DNA of 64,000 bases from Haloechinothrix_A salitolerans (GCF_039544105.1 NZ_BAABLA010000109.1), one strand, 5' to 3'; positions 8,438 to 16,663 are shown, counted from the stretch's first letter. Notes: generated by a model from the sequence alone, not told the origin. Program-made: numbers and translations.

Positions 8438-8602
8438 GTGGCTGCCACCGACGTGCGACCGAAGATCACGCTGGCGTGCGAGGAGTGCAAGCACCGCAAC
8501 TACATCACGAGGAAGAACCGTCGGAACAACCCCGACCGCCTCGAGATGAAGAAGTTCTGCATGAACTGCGGTACGCACCGGACGCACAAGGAGACCCGCT
8601 AG
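8438..8602 (+). CDS. rpmG: 50S ribosomal protein L33, zinc-ribbon form
   Basis: A 54-residue protein beginning at a GTG preceded by AGAAAGG; an upstream in-frame ATG would add a 43-residue non-conserved leader. It matches L33, a small basic protein near the E site of the large subunit. Two CxxC pairs (CEEC near residue 14 and CMNC near residue 42) show it is the zinc-binding version rather than the zinc-free paralogue used under zinc starvation. It follows the tRNA pair and is closed by a terminator. Confidence 0.95.
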   Translation: MAATDVRPKITLACEECKHRNYITRKNRRNNPDRLEMKKFCMNCGTHRTHKETR

Positions 8603-8626
8603 CCGGCCGTCCGCACCAGACGTCGT

Positions 8627-8664
8627 CGAGGCCGTCCCCGAACATGGGGGCGGCCTCGTTTGCT
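8627..8664 (+). terminator. intrinsic terminator after rpmG
   Basis: A 13-bp stem, CGAGGCCGTCCCC/GGGGGCGGCCTCG with one G-U pair, and loop GAACAT, followed by TTTGCTT. Confidence 0.85.
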
Positions 8665-8722
8665 TGTGCGGGATGTCGCATACCTGTCGGTAACGCGAGA
8701 GCTCTCGGTAAGCTCCCTGCCC

Positions 8723-9172
8723 GTGGTTCTTGATCAGTCGTTTATTGGCCGTACCTACCCGCCGGGCACGCCCTATCAGGTCAGCAGGGAGAAGATCGCA
8801 GAGTTCGCCACCGCGATCGGCGACACGAGCAAGCTCAGTCGCGACCCCGAAGTGGCCCGCGCCGCGGGACATCCCGACGTCGTCGCACCACCGACGTTCC
8901 TGATCATCCTCACGCTCGGTGTCATCGACACCCTCGCCACCGATCCCGACCTCGGCCTCGATTACGGCCGGATGGTGCACGGCGACCAGAGCTTTACCCA
9001 CCACCGCCCGGTCACGGCAGGCGACCGGCTCACCGCGAGCACGACGATCGAGGACATCATGGCTCGCGCTGGCAACGACTTCCTCACTGTGCGCGTGGAG
9101 GTCGCCGATGACGCCGGAGAGCCGGTCTGCACCGCGAAGGCCCAGCTCGTCGTGCGAGGGGAGGACGCATGA
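8723..9172 (+). CDS. MaoC-like dehydratase subunit, HadA-type
   Basis: A 149-residue hot-dog-fold protein starting at GTG 8723 (MVLDQSFIGRTYPPG); upstream in-frame codons are not conserved-looking. It resembles HadA, the non-catalytic subunit of the (3R)-hydroxyacyl-ACP dehydratase of mycobacterial FAS-II: it has the N-terminal substrate-channel segment (REKIAEFATAIGD) and the PPTFLIIL strand but lacks the D-x-N-P-I-H active site. It overlaps the next gene by ATGA, so the two are probably translationally coupled and form a heterodimer. In mycobacteria the same rpmG-hadABC-trpT-secE order is known; hadC is missing here. Confidence 0.82.
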   Translation: MVLDQSFIGRTYPPGTPYQVSREKIAEFATAIGDTSKLSRDPEVARAAGHPDVVAPPTFLIILTLGVIDTLATDPDLGLDYGRMVHGDQSFTHHRPVTAGDRLTASTTIEDIMARAGNDFLTVRVEVADDAGEPVCTAKAQLVVRGEDA

Positions 9173-9597
9173 AAGACGTCACGAACAGCGGTTCGAAAGG
9201 CATCGCGAAAGGCACCGAACTGCCGCCCCTCGCCGTTGACGTCACCAGGGCCGACCTGGTGCGCTACGCGGGCGCCTCGCTTGACTTCAACCCAATCCAC
9301 TGGAGCGACCGCGTAGCGACGTCGGTTGGGCTTCCCGGCGTGATCGCGCACGGCATGTACACCATGGCGCTGGCGAACCGGATGGTCACCGAGTGGGCTG
9401 GCGACGCGACGCGAGTGCTGTCCTGCTCGGCGCGCTTCACCCGGCCCGTCGTCGTCCCTGACGACGACCAGGGTGCGCGAGTCGACTTCAGCGGCAAGGT
9501 CACCGACGTTGTCGACGGCGTCGCCACGGTCGCCATCACGGCGAAGTTCGACGGCAAGACGGTGCTGGCCAAGGCAACCGCCCAGGTACGGGTTTAG
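9169..9597 (+). CDS. MaoC-like dehydratase catalytic subunit, HadB-type
   Basis: A 142-residue hot-dog-fold protein with the hydratase-2 motif DFNPIH at 39-44, giving the catalytic Asp39/His44 pair, followed by GVIAHGMYTM. It should dehydrate 3-hydroxyacyl thioesters together with the preceding subunit, with which it overlaps by 4 bp. The HadAB pair elongates meromycolate in mycobacteria, but most Pseudonocardiaceae lack mycolic acids, so the physiological substrate here is open (ordinary fatty acid or polyketide-like chains; inference). It converges on the aminotransferase gene, with 33 bp between stops. Confidence 0.85.
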   Translation: MKDVTNSGSKGIAKGTELPPLAVDVTRADLVRYAGASLDFNPIHWSDRVATSVGLPGVIAHGMYTMALANRMVTEWAGDATRVLSCSARFTRPVVVPDDDQGARVDFSGKVTDVVDGVATVAITAKFDGKTVLAKATAQVRV

Positions 9598-9630
9598 GAC
9601 GCCAGCCTTGGCCTTGCGGGCGAGTGCGCC

Positions 9631-10866
9631 TCAGCGCACCTCGGTCAGCAGCTTCGCCACGCGCGAGACGCCCTCGACCAGGTCGGACTCCGCGAGCGCG
9701 TAGGAGAACCGGAAGTAGCCCGGCGTGCCGAACGCCTCGCCGGGGACGACGGCGACCTCGGCGTGCTCAAGGATCAGGTCGGCCAGCTCGACGGTGTTCG
9801 TCGGCGTCACGCCGCGCAACTCCCTGCCGAGCAGCGCCTTCACCGACGGGTAGGCGTAGAACGCGCCCTGCGGCGTCGGGCACTCGACGCCGGGGATGTC
9901 CGACAGCAGCGACACGATCTTCTTGCGACGGCTGTCGAACGCGACGCGCATCTCCTCGACGGCGTCCAGCGGCCCCGCGACGGCGGCGAGCGCCGCGCGC
10001 TGCGAGACGTTGGCGACATTGCCGCACAGATGCGACTGATAGGACGCCGCCGCCTTGATGATGTCGGCGGGGCCTGCCATCCAGCCGACCCGCCAGCCCG
10101 TCATCGAGTACGTCTTCGCGACGCCGTTGAGGATCACCGTGGTGTCGGCCAGCTCGGGCACGACCGCCGAGATCGAGTCCGCGGTGACGCCGTCGTAAAC
10201 CAGGTGCTCGTAGATCTCGTCAGTGACGACGAAGATGCCGTGCTCGTAAGCCCAGCGGCCGATCGCCTCGACCTGCTCGCGCGGATAGACCGCGCCGGTC
10301 GGGTTCGACGGCGAGTTGAACAGCAACACCTTGGTGCGCTCGGTCCGCGCCGCCTCAAGCTGCTCGACGGTGGCTAGGTAGCCGGTGGACTCGTCCGCCG
10401 TGACCTGCACCGGAACCGCGCCCGCCAGCTTGATCGACTCGGGGTACGTCGTCCAGTACGGCGCGAGCAGCAGCACCTCGTCGCCCGGGTCGCACAGCGT
10501 CGCGAACGCCGAGTACACCGCCTGCTTGCCCCCGTTGGTGACGAGGACCTGCGAGGCGTCGAGCTCGAGGCCGGAGTCGCGCTTGGTCTTGGCCGCGATG
10601 GCTTCACGCAGCTCGGGTAGACCGGCAGCGGCGGTGTAGCCGTGGTTGGCGCGGTCGCGCACGGCGGCAGCGGCGGCGTCAACGATGTAGTCCGGCGTTG
10701 GGAAGTCGGGCTGTCCAGCGCCGAAGCCGATCACCGGCCGTCCCTTGGCCTTCAGCTCCTTCGCCTTGGCGTCGACCGCCAGCGTGGCCGACGGTTTGAT
10801 GCCCGCGATACGAGCGGAAACCCGGCGCTTCGAACTTGTTGAATGTGCTGTGTCCGGTGAGACCAT
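9631..10866 (-). CDS. aspC: PLP-dependent aspartate/aromatic aminotransferase (class I)
   Basis: A 411-residue class I/II aminotransferase. The segment IGFGAGQPDFPTPDYI near the N-terminus and NGVAKTYSMTGWRVGW with the Schiff-base Lys251 are typical of the aspartate aminotransferase I-gamma subgroup, as are NSPSNPTGAVY and the C-terminal FRFSYA (substrate carboxylate Arg). It transfers the amino group between aspartate or related amino acids and 2-oxoglutarate in the cytoplasm. The ATG at 10866 is kept although no strong ribosome site is visible; the conserved part begins around residue 15. It is transcribed against its neighbours, between the had genes and tRNA-Trp. Confidence 0.88.
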   Translation of the reverse strand: MVSPDTAHSTSSKRRVSARIAGIKPSATLAVDAKAKELKAKGRPVIGFGAGQPDFPTPDYIVDAAAAAVRDRANHGYTAAAGLPELREAIAAKTKRDSGLELDASQVLVTNGGKQAVYSAFATLCDPGDEVLLLAPYWTTYPESIKLAGAVPVQVTADESTGYLATVEQLEAARTERTKVLLFNSPSNPTGAVYPREQVEAIGRWAYEHGIFVVTDEIYEHLVYDGVTADSISAVVPELADTTVILNGVAKTYSMTGWRVGWMAGPADIIKAAASYQSHLCGNVANVSQRAALAAVAGPLDAVEEMRVAFDSRRKKIVSLLSDIPGVECPTPQGAFYAYPSVKALLGRELRGVTPTNTVELADLILEHAEVAVVPGEAFGTPGYFRFSYALAESDLVEGVSRVAKLLTEVR

Positions 10867-11027
10867 GGCCCCATGGTTTCACGAGGGCAGCCCGACTGAT
10901 AGTCGAGCCCACCGTTGCCGTACACTTCTCAACTTGGAACGCCATCCACTCACTCCCCGGTGCGGATCGGGGTAGGGCGGCGTGCCCGCTTATCGTGTGA
11001 GACTGGGTCCTCCTGGATCTCCCGCGA

Positions 11028-11100
<73 letters not shown>

Positions 11101-11170
11101 CAAGAGCGGACCAGTTCGGCAACGGAACAAGCGCAGACAGCGGACATGGACTACGTGTGAGGAGTTCCTT

Positions 11171-11581
11171 GTGAGCGACGACGGCGAGAAGGACAACGGC
11201 GCGGACGAGCAGCGCTCGTCTCGTCCGGAGTCCGCCGCCTCCCGGCGCGCGCGGCGCCGTCCAGCCGAAGGGAAGGGCGAGCCGGGCGGCAAGGGCTCCG
11301 TCAAGGGCAAGTCCGCTGGGGCGTCGCCGCCGAATCGCACGGATGGCGGCAGCCCGGCCGTGACGAAGCGCGACAGGGGCGAGCCGAAGCAGCCATTGCC
11401 GAAGCGGATCGTGCGGTACCTCCGCGAGGTCGTCGCCGAGCTCCGCAAGGTCATCTGGCCGACTCGCAAGCAGATGGTCACCTACACGATCGTGGTCATC
11501 GTGTTCGTTATCTTCATGGTCAGCCTGGTCGCCTTGCTTGACTGGGGTTTCGGCAAGGTCATGTTCGCGCTGTTCGGCTGA
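11171..11581 (+). CDS. secE: preprotein translocase subunit SecE
   Basis: A 136-residue protein. The GTG at 11171 follows GTGAGGAG at proper spacing. The C-terminal 60 residues are SecE: the amphipathic helix REVVAELRKVIWPTRKQM and one transmembrane helix (TIVVIVFVIFMVSLVALL). SecE clamps SecY in the SecYEG channel. The first 75 residues form a long charged Ser/Arg/Lys-rich cytoplasmic extension typical of actinobacterial SecE and without known function. It is followed 67 bp later by nusG, the usual pair. Confidence 0.95.
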   Translation: MSDDGEKDNGADEQRSSRPESAASRRARRRPAEGKGEPGGKGSVKGKSAGASPPNRTDGGSPAVTKRDRGEPKQPLPKRIVRYLREVVAELRKVIWPTRKQMVTYTIVVIVFVIFMVSLVALLDWGFGKVMFALFG

Positions 11582-11648
11582 GCGCGTACGGACGCGGTGC
11601 CGCACGATAGGGGTGCAACCGCATGCGAGAGATTGAGAGGACTGCAAC

Positions 11649-12407
11649 GTGACCTCCGAGAACGGCACGGCAGCCGATGAGGAGCTGACCGACGTGACGG
11701 ATGAGCAGCCTGCCGAGGGCGAGCAGCCTGCTGCCGACACCGAGACCTCCGCCGCGGCCGTCCAGCCGGAACCGGAACCGGTCGCCGAGGTCGACCCTGC
11801 CGAGCAGCTGCGCAAGGAGCTGCGCAGGCTGCCTGGCGAGTGGTACGTGGTGCACTCCTACGCCGGCTACGAGAACAAGGTGAAGACCAACCTCGAGATG
11901 CGTACCCAGACGCTGGACGTCGAGGACTACATCTTCCAGATCGAGGTGCCGACCGAAGAGGTCACCGAGATCAAGAACGGCCAGCGCAAGCAGGTGCAGC
12001 GCAAGGTGTTGCCCGGTTACATCCTCGTCCGCATGGAGCTGAACGACGCGTCGTGGAGCGCCGTGCGCAACACGCCCGGCGTCACCGGCTTCATCGGCGC
12101 GACCAACCACCCCTCGCCGCTCAGCATCGACGAGGTCGTCAAGTTCTTGCTGCCTAAGGCGGAGCAGGAAGCGCCAGCCAAGGCAGCAAAGGGCGCCGAG
12201 GAAGAGGCGGCGACACCCGCTGGCGAAGCGGTCGAGGTGGACTTCGAGGTTGGCGAGTCCGTCACCGTCATGGACGGGCCGTTCGCCACGCTTCCCGCCA
12301 CGATTTCCGAGGTCAACGCCGACGGTCAGAAACTCAAGGTCTTGGTGTCGATCTTCGGTAGGGAGACGCCGGTCGAGCTGTCGTTCAACCAGGTCTCCAA
12401 GATCTAA
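11649..12407 (+). CDS. nusG: transcription termination/antitermination factor NusG
   Basis: A 252-residue NusG starting at GTG 11649 after GAGAGGA. The NGN domain begins at WYVVHSYAGYENKVKTNL (about residue 65), which contacts the RNA polymerase clamp. The KOW domain (EVGESVTVMDGPFATLPATI) lies near the C-terminus and links to ribosomal S10 or Rho. Two lineage features stand out: an acidic N-terminal extension of about 60 residues and an Ala/Glu-rich linker of about 35 residues between the two domains. Two hairpins lie between it and rplK. Confidence 0.96.
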   Translation: MTSENGTAADEELTDVTDEQPAEGEQPAADTETSAAAVQPEPEPVAEVDPAEQLRKELRRLPGEWYVVHSYAGYENKVKTNLEMRTQTLDVEDYIFQIEVPTEEVTEIKNGQRKQVQRKVLPGYILVRMELNDASWSAVRNTPGVTGFIGATNHPSPLSIDEVVKFLLPKAEQEAPAKAAKGAEEEAATPAGEAVEVDFEVGESVTVMDGPFATLPATISEVNADGQKLKVLVSIFGRETPVELSFNQVSKI

Positions 12408-12410
12408 CCT

Positions 12411-12500
12411 TGCGGGGGCACGTCCCCGCATTCCCCCACAAAGAACGGGGCAAAGCACGCCCCCGCATACCCCAGACTTCGGGGCGAGCCAAGCCCCGAA
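12411..12500 (+). other. pair of hairpins between nusG and rplK
   Basis: The first stem is TGCGGGG/CCCCGCA (12411-12417/12424-12430), the second TTCGGGGC/GCCCCGAA (12478-12485/12493-12500) with loop GAGCCAA. Neither has a T-run. They may be processing or attenuation structures of the L11-L1 operon leader. A GGGGCGAGCC-containing hairpin also occurs between rpsD and rpoA. Confidence 0.5.
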
Positions 12501-12555
12501 AGCCCCGGGACGCTGGCAGGGCTCCCGGTAAGTGATCAGTGAACAGGAAACGAGA

Positions 12556-12990
12556 ATGCCACCCAAGAAGAAGAAGCTTGCAGCGATCATCAAGCTGCAG
12601 ATCGCGGCGGGGCAGGCGAACCCCGCCCCGCCGGTCGGCCCCGCGCTGGGCCAGCACGGCGTCAACATCATGGAGTTCTGCAAGGCCTACAACGCCGCGA
12701 CCGAGTCGCAGCGCGGCAATGTGGTGCCTGTCGAGATCTCGGTCTTCGAGGACCGGTCATTCGACTTCAAGCTGAAGACACCGCCCGCCGCGAAGCTGCT
12801 GCTCAAGGCGGCTGGTGTGGACAAGGGCTCCGGCGAGCCACACAAGAGCAAGGTCGGCAAGGTCACCTGGGACCAGCTCAAGGAGATCGCCGAGACCAAG
12901 AAGACTGACCTCAACGCCTACGACGTCGACCAGGCCGCGAAGATCATCGCCGGTACGGCGAGGTCCATGGGCCTGACGATCGAGGACTGA
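12556..12990 (+). CDS. rplK: 50S ribosomal protein L11
   Basis: A 144-residue L11 from the ATG at 12556 (MPPKKKKL), preceded by an AGGAAACGAG site. It has the N-terminal Pro-rich thiostrepton-binding region (PPVGPALGQHGVNIMEFCKAYN) and the RNA-binding C-terminal domain ending in RSMGLTIED. L11 forms the GTPase-associated centre with 23S rRNA and is needed for RelA activation. It pairs with rplA 98 bp downstream. Confidence 0.97.
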   Translation: MPPKKKKLAAIIKLQIAAGQANPAPPVGPALGQHGVNIMEFCKAYNAATESQRGNVVPVEISVFEDRSFDFKLKTPPAAKLLLKAAGVDKGSGEPHKSKVGKVTWDQLKEIAETKKTDLNAYDVDQAAKIIAGTARSMGLTIED

Positions 12991-13088
12991 TCCTCGAAGT
13001 GCGCTAGTCGCCTAGCGCATGCCGTGGGAGAGCCAGGCGCTGGCTCACGACAACCACACCTGATCCACGAGCAACGTAAGGACAGAGC

Positions 13089-13802
13089 ATGACCAAGCGC
13101 AGCAAGGCCTACCGTCAGGCCGCCGAGCTGATCGACCGGGAGCGGCTGTACTCGCCGCTCGAGGCGGTCAAGCTCGCCAAGGAGACCTCCAAGGTCAAGA
13201 TGGACGCCACCGTCGAGGTCGCGATGCGGCTCGGCGTTGACCCCCGCAAGGCCGACCAGATGGTCCGCGGCACCGTGAACCTGCCGCACGGTACGGGTAA
13301 GACCGTCCGCGTCATTGTTTTCACATCCGGTGACAAGGTCGCTGAGGCCGAAGCCGCCGGTGCTGACGTGGCTGGCTCCGACGAGTTGATCGAGCGCATC
13401 CAGGGTGGCTGGCTCGACTTCGACGCCGCGATCGCGACACCGGACCAGATGGCCAAGGTGGGTAAGATCGCCCGCATCCTCGGCCCGCGTGGCCTGATGC
13501 CAAACCCGAAGACCGGCACCGTGACGCCGAACATCGCCAAGGCCGTCGCCGACATCAAGGGCGGCAAGGTGAGCTTCCGGGTCGACAAGCAGGCGAACCT
13601 GCACATGATCATCGGCAAGGCGTCGTTCGAGCCGGAGAAGCTGGTCGAGAACTACGCCGCCGCGCTGGACGAGGTGCTGCGTGCCAAGCCGTCCGCCGCG
13701 AAGGGTCGCTTCGTCAAGAAGGTGACTTTCACGACGACGATGGGCCCCGGTATCCCGGTGGATCCCGCCCGCACCCGCAACCTGCTCGACGCGGAGGCGT
13801 AA
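13089..13802 (+). CDS. rplA: 50S ribosomal protein L1
   Basis: A 237-residue L1 with the signature RILGPRGLMPNPKTGT and a typical C-terminus (FTTTMGPGIPVDPA). L1 forms the mobile stalk at the E site and often represses its own operon by binding leader mRNA. The start ATG follows AAGGACAG. A strong bidirectional terminator closes the rplK-rplA unit. Confidence 0.97.
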   Translation: MTKRSKAYRQAAELIDRERLYSPLEAVKLAKETSKVKMDATVEVAMRLGVDPRKADQMVRGTVNLPHGTGKTVRVIVFTSGDKVAEAEAAGADVAGSDELIERIQGGWLDFDAAIATPDQMAKVGKIARILGPRGLMPNPKTGTVTPNIAKAVADIKGGKVSFRVDKQANLHMIIGKASFEPEKLVENYAAALDEVLRAKPSAAKGRFVKKVTFTTTMGPGIPVDPARTRNLLDAEA

Positions 13803-13827
13803 GGCTCTCAGCCAGCCGACAACATCA

Positions 13828-13868
13828 GTGGCGCCCGGTGCACTTCGATGTGCACCGGGCGCCACGTT
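13828..13868. terminator. bidirectional intrinsic terminator between rplA and the reverse-strand gene
   Basis: A 16-bp perfect stem, GTGGCGCCCGGTGCAC and its complement (13828-13843/13850-13865), with loop TTCGAT, then GTTTG. It lies between convergent genes and can serve both strands. Confidence 0.88.
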
Positions 13869-13976
13869 TGCGTGGAGGTGCCGTGAGTCCCCGCTGTGGT
13901 GTGGAGATTTCGCACCCGTGTCGCGGGACTCGCGGCACCACAAGTCGGGACTCGCACCTCGCCAACGGGCCAGCCG

Positions 13977-15053
13977 CTAGTTCGGCGTGGTGCGCTTGGG
14001 GGTTGGGCAGCTGCGTGGTCCCGGCTCGTGACCAGTGATGAGCCACTGCTCGCCCTTGGCGTCGGGAATCCTCGTTACGATGAACGTCCCAAGCGCGGGC
14101 CCGCCGGTGATAGTGCCGCCGATACTGCGCGCCGCCTCGCAGGACTTGATGGTGTACGACTCGCCTTCTGCCAATCCCGACACCTCGTCGTAGACCTCAT
14201 AGGGCGTCGAGCGGGGCAGCGACTGGACGTAATCCGTTACGTGCTCAACGTCCTTGTTCAACGCGATGACCGCGTCAGGGCAGGTGGCGGCACCCATGTT
14301 CGCTGTGAACTGCCTGCGCCCATTCTCGTCGAAGCGCAGGCAGACCTTGTCGACCTGCGGCTGTCCCGTTCGCGGGTCTTGCTGTGCGATGCGGCGATAG
14401 ACGTCGCGCACCGCCTCGTAGGGGTCTTCAGCGTAAAGCTTGGTCGCCTCCGCCTTCTTGCCGCCTTGTTCGGCGAGCTCGGCACTGGAGGGTTCGCTGG
14501 AGCCGCCGAGATAGTGGTTGATCGCCCACGCCGCGGCCGCCGCTACGGCGATGAGCACCAGCACCGCCGTGACGAGCTTGCTGGCGAGAGCGGTCAGCCA
14601 GGCGGGCGTTCGTTGTCGCCATCCTGATGGTTGAACTTCGCGTGAGAGGGCGGGCGGCAGCTCACCGTTCTGAGCCTGATATTCGCGAAAGCGCTGGAAC
14701 TCTTGGAACTCGCGGAACTGCCTGAGCTCTTCGTCGCTGAGCGGTTCGGAGGGTGGTCGAGCGGACAACTCCGACCCAGGTTCTGGTCGTGACTCGGCGG
14801 CCGTTTCCGCGGGTGAGTCGAGTGAGCTGTCCGGGCGAGGGGCGGGCAGGTTCCCGTTGTCCCGCTCGCCGATGGTCACGCCGTCGTTCACGGGGTTGTC
14901 CCGCTCGCCGGGTTCTGTCGTGCCATCGTGATCGTGCTCACCGCTGTCGGTCGCGTCGCTCCGTGCGTCGCCGTGCCGCTCACCCTCGCCGTGCGGTGCC
15001 GCGTCGTCGTCATGCGTGTCGTCCTGACGCCGTTCTGCCACGGCCCCCATCAT
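13977..15053 (-). CDS. single-pass membrane protein of unknown function
   Basis: A 358-residue protein that I cannot assign. Residues 1-100 are acidic and disordered (Asp/Glu/His/Arg-rich), followed by an aromatic, charged run with repeated REF/EF units at about 109-126 (probably helical). One transmembrane helix spans about 155-178 (LVTAVLVLIAVAAAAAWAI). The remaining 180 residues are likely extracytoplasmic, with three to four Cys and a beta-rich look (VDKVCLRFDENGRRQF). The topology suggests a membrane-anchored outside domain; no catalytic motif is visible. The start is uncertain (tandem ATG at 15053/15050, or a GTG a few codons in). It sits against the strand between rplA and rplJ. Confidence 0.7.
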   Translation of the reverse strand: MMGAVAERRQDDTHDDDAAPHGEGERHGDARSDATDSGEHDHDGTTEPGERDNPVNDGVTIGERDNGNLPAPRPDSSLDSPAETAAESRPEPGSELSARPPSEPLSDEELRQFREFQEFQRFREYQAQNGELPPALSREVQPSGWRQRTPAWLTALASKLVTAVLVLIAVAAAAAWAINHYLGGSSEPSSAELAEQGGKKAEATKLYAEDPYEAVRDVYRRIAQQDPRTGQPQVDKVCLRFDENGRRQFTANMGAATCPDAVIALNKDVEHVTDYVQSLPRSTPYEVYDEVSGLAEGESYTIKSCEAARSIGGTITGGPALGTFIVTRIPDAKGEQWLITGHEPGPRSCPTPKRTTPN

Positions 15054-15186
15054 GCCGGATCGCCACCAACGAGCACCCGCGCATCGCCGCCGATGGGTGC
15101 TGTCGTAGACTTGTCGATGGTTCTACCGAAGACCGCTGGTCTCATGGGCCCCTGTGTCCATGGCGAAGGTCCCGCAGCGCGGGCGG

Positions 15187-15258
15187 CCTGCGCAGGAGGA
15201 ACGAGGCTCGCCACCAATGTGTGTCGTAACGCCCCGCGCCGCTTGCGCAGGGCGTTTT
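15187..15258 (+). promoter_or_regulatory. rplJL leader with terminator and alternative antiterminator pairing
   Basis: Positions 15229-15255 form ACGCCC-C-GCGC / GCGC-A-GGGCGT with a 5-nt loop, followed at once by TTTT: a terminator-like hairpin 62 bp before the rplJ start. Upstream, CCTGCGCAGG (15187-15196) can instead pair with CTTGCGCAGG (15242-15251, nine Watson-Crick pairs and one G-U), which would dismantle that hairpin. This is the layout of an attenuator, probably tied to L10(L12) autoregulation (inference). Confidence 0.6.
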
Positions 15259-15319
15259 GTCGTCTCTGGGCCGGGAACCGCCACGGTCACCAGCTAACAG
15301 AGATGAGAGGAGGCGACAC

Positions 15320-15847
15320 ATGGCGAAGCCAGACAAGGTGGCGGCCGTCGCCGAGATCGCGGACAGGTTCCGCAACAGCTCGGCAGCCGTGATCACCGAG
15401 TACACCGGCCTCTCCGTTTCCCAGCTCTCCGAGCTGCGTCGCGCTCTCGGCTCTGGCGCCAAGTATCGGGTCGCGAAGAACACCCTCGTCAAGCGTGCCG
15501 CTGAGGACGCGGGCGTCGAGGGTCTTGACCACCTCTTCATCGGTCCGACCGCCATCACCTTCATCGAGGATGAGCCGGTCGAAGCGGCGAAGGTGCTCAA
15601 GAAGTTCTCGAAGGACAACAACGCCCTCGTCATAAAGGGCGGCTACATGGACGGCCGAGCGATCTCCCCGGAGGAGGTCAACCGGCTCGCCGATCTGGAA
15701 AGCCGCGAGGTGCTGCTCTCCCAAGCAGCGGGCGCTTTCAAGGCCAAGTTGTCCGAGGCGGCAAGGATGTTCGCGGAGCCTGCGTCGCAGGTCGCCCGCC
15801 TCGCCAAGGCGCTGGAAGACAAGCGCAACGAAGAAGATGCCGCCTGA
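15320..15847 (+). CDS. rplJ: 50S ribosomal protein L10
   Basis: A 175-residue L10 from ATG 15320, after a strong GAGAGGAGG site. The N-terminal RNA-binding domain (AAVITEYTGLSVSQLSELR, YRVAKNTL) anchors the stalk to 23S rRNA. The C-terminal helix (about 145-170) carries the L7/L12 dimers. It is cotranscribed with rplL 69 bp downstream behind a structured leader. Confidence 0.97.
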   Translation: MAKPDKVAAVAEIADRFRNSSAAVITEYTGLSVSQLSELRRALGSGAKYRVAKNTLVKRAAEDAGVEGLDHLFIGPTAITFIEDEPVEAAKVLKKFSKDNNALVIKGGYMDGRAISPEEVNRLADLESREVLLSQAAGAFKAKLSEAARMFAEPASQVARLAKALEDKRNEEDAA

Positions 15848-15916
15848 CGCCGAGCACTGGCCAAGAGCTGAGTACCCACCCACTCGATTCGTTCGAAGTA
15901 AGAAAGGAAGGCCATC

Positions 15917-16315
15917 ATGGCCAAGCTGAGCACCGACGAGCTGCTTGACGCGTTCAAGGAGCTGACCCTGATCGAGCTGTCCGACTTCGTTAAGAAGTTC
16001 GAGGAGACCTTCGACGTCTCCGCTGCCGCTCCGGTCGCGGCTGTTGCCGCGCCTGGCGCTGCCGCCACCGGCGGTGGCGAGGAGGCCGCTGTTGAGGAGC
16101 AGGACGAGTTCGACGTCATCCTCGAGGGCGCTGGCGACAAGAAGATCCAGGTCATTAAGGTCGTCCGTGAGGTCGTCTCCGGCCTCGGCCTGAAGGAGGC
16201 CAAGGAGCTCGTCGAGGGCGCCCCGAAGCCGATCCTGGAGAAGGTCGACAAGGAAGCCGCCGACGCGGCCAAGGAGAAGCTGGAAGCCGCTGGCGCGCAG
16301 ATCACCGTCAAGTAG
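15917..16315 (+). CDS. rplL: 50S ribosomal protein L7/L12
   Basis: A 132-residue acidic protein: N-terminal dimerisation domain (LSTDELLDAFKELTLIELSDF), an Ala-rich hinge at about 35-55, and the factor-binding C-terminal domain (EFDVILEGAGDKKIQVIKVVR, GLGLKEAKELVE). It recruits EF-G, EF-Tu and IF2 to the ribosome. The ATG follows GAAAGGAAGG. A terminator follows at 16385. Confidence 0.97.
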   Translation: MAKLSTDELLDAFKELTLIELSDFVKKFEETFDVSAAAPVAAVAAPGAAATGGGEEAAVEEQDEFDVILEGAGDKKIQVIKVVREVVSGLGLKEAKELVEGAPKPILEKVDKEAADAAKEKLEAAGAQITVK

Positions 16316-16663
16316 CACCTCCGGCGCGCGGTCTGCCGGTCAGTGTTCCGTTAGCACGGCCGCAGTACTGCGCATACCCGGCGTAACGGGCAGTCATCCA
16401 CTGGGTGGCTGCCCGTTGCTGCGTCTGGGGCATCCCAGGTCAGTAACATCTGTATGACCTGGACCACGCACGCGGTAGGTTCCGCATGGATCATGTCGTG
16501 AGGAAGGCAACTGACCCGCAGCGGAAAATCTTATGACTCTTGAGTAACCTGTCTCACCAAGGTTCGTTGCACGAATGAGGGGACTTGACGTTCATTCGCA
16601 TGCGCGCGCCGCCGAGTGGCCGGTGGACCGGTGAACTCAACGTAAACGGATTCAGGAGGTCCG
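16316..16663. other. intergenic region rplL / mce operon, with palindromes near the likely promoter
   Basis: About 350 bp. Besides the hairpin at 16385, there is a 12-bp perfect palindrome CGCAGTACTGCG (16361-16372). Two overlapping dyads lie at 16563-16598: TTCGT-TGC-ACGAA (16563-16575), and CGAATGA (16572-16578) with its inverted copy TCATTCG (16592-16598). A TTGACG hexamer (16585-16590), a possible -35, lies inside the second dyad, but no matching -10 is evident. The dyads are plausible operator sites for the mce operon. Confidence 0.4.
16385..16417 (+). terminator. terminator-like hairpin after rplL
   Basis: The stem AACGGGCAG/CTGCCCGTT (16385-16393/16409-16417) has an inner CCAC/GTGG stem with a 3-nt loop. 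There is no strong T-run. Confidence 0.65.
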
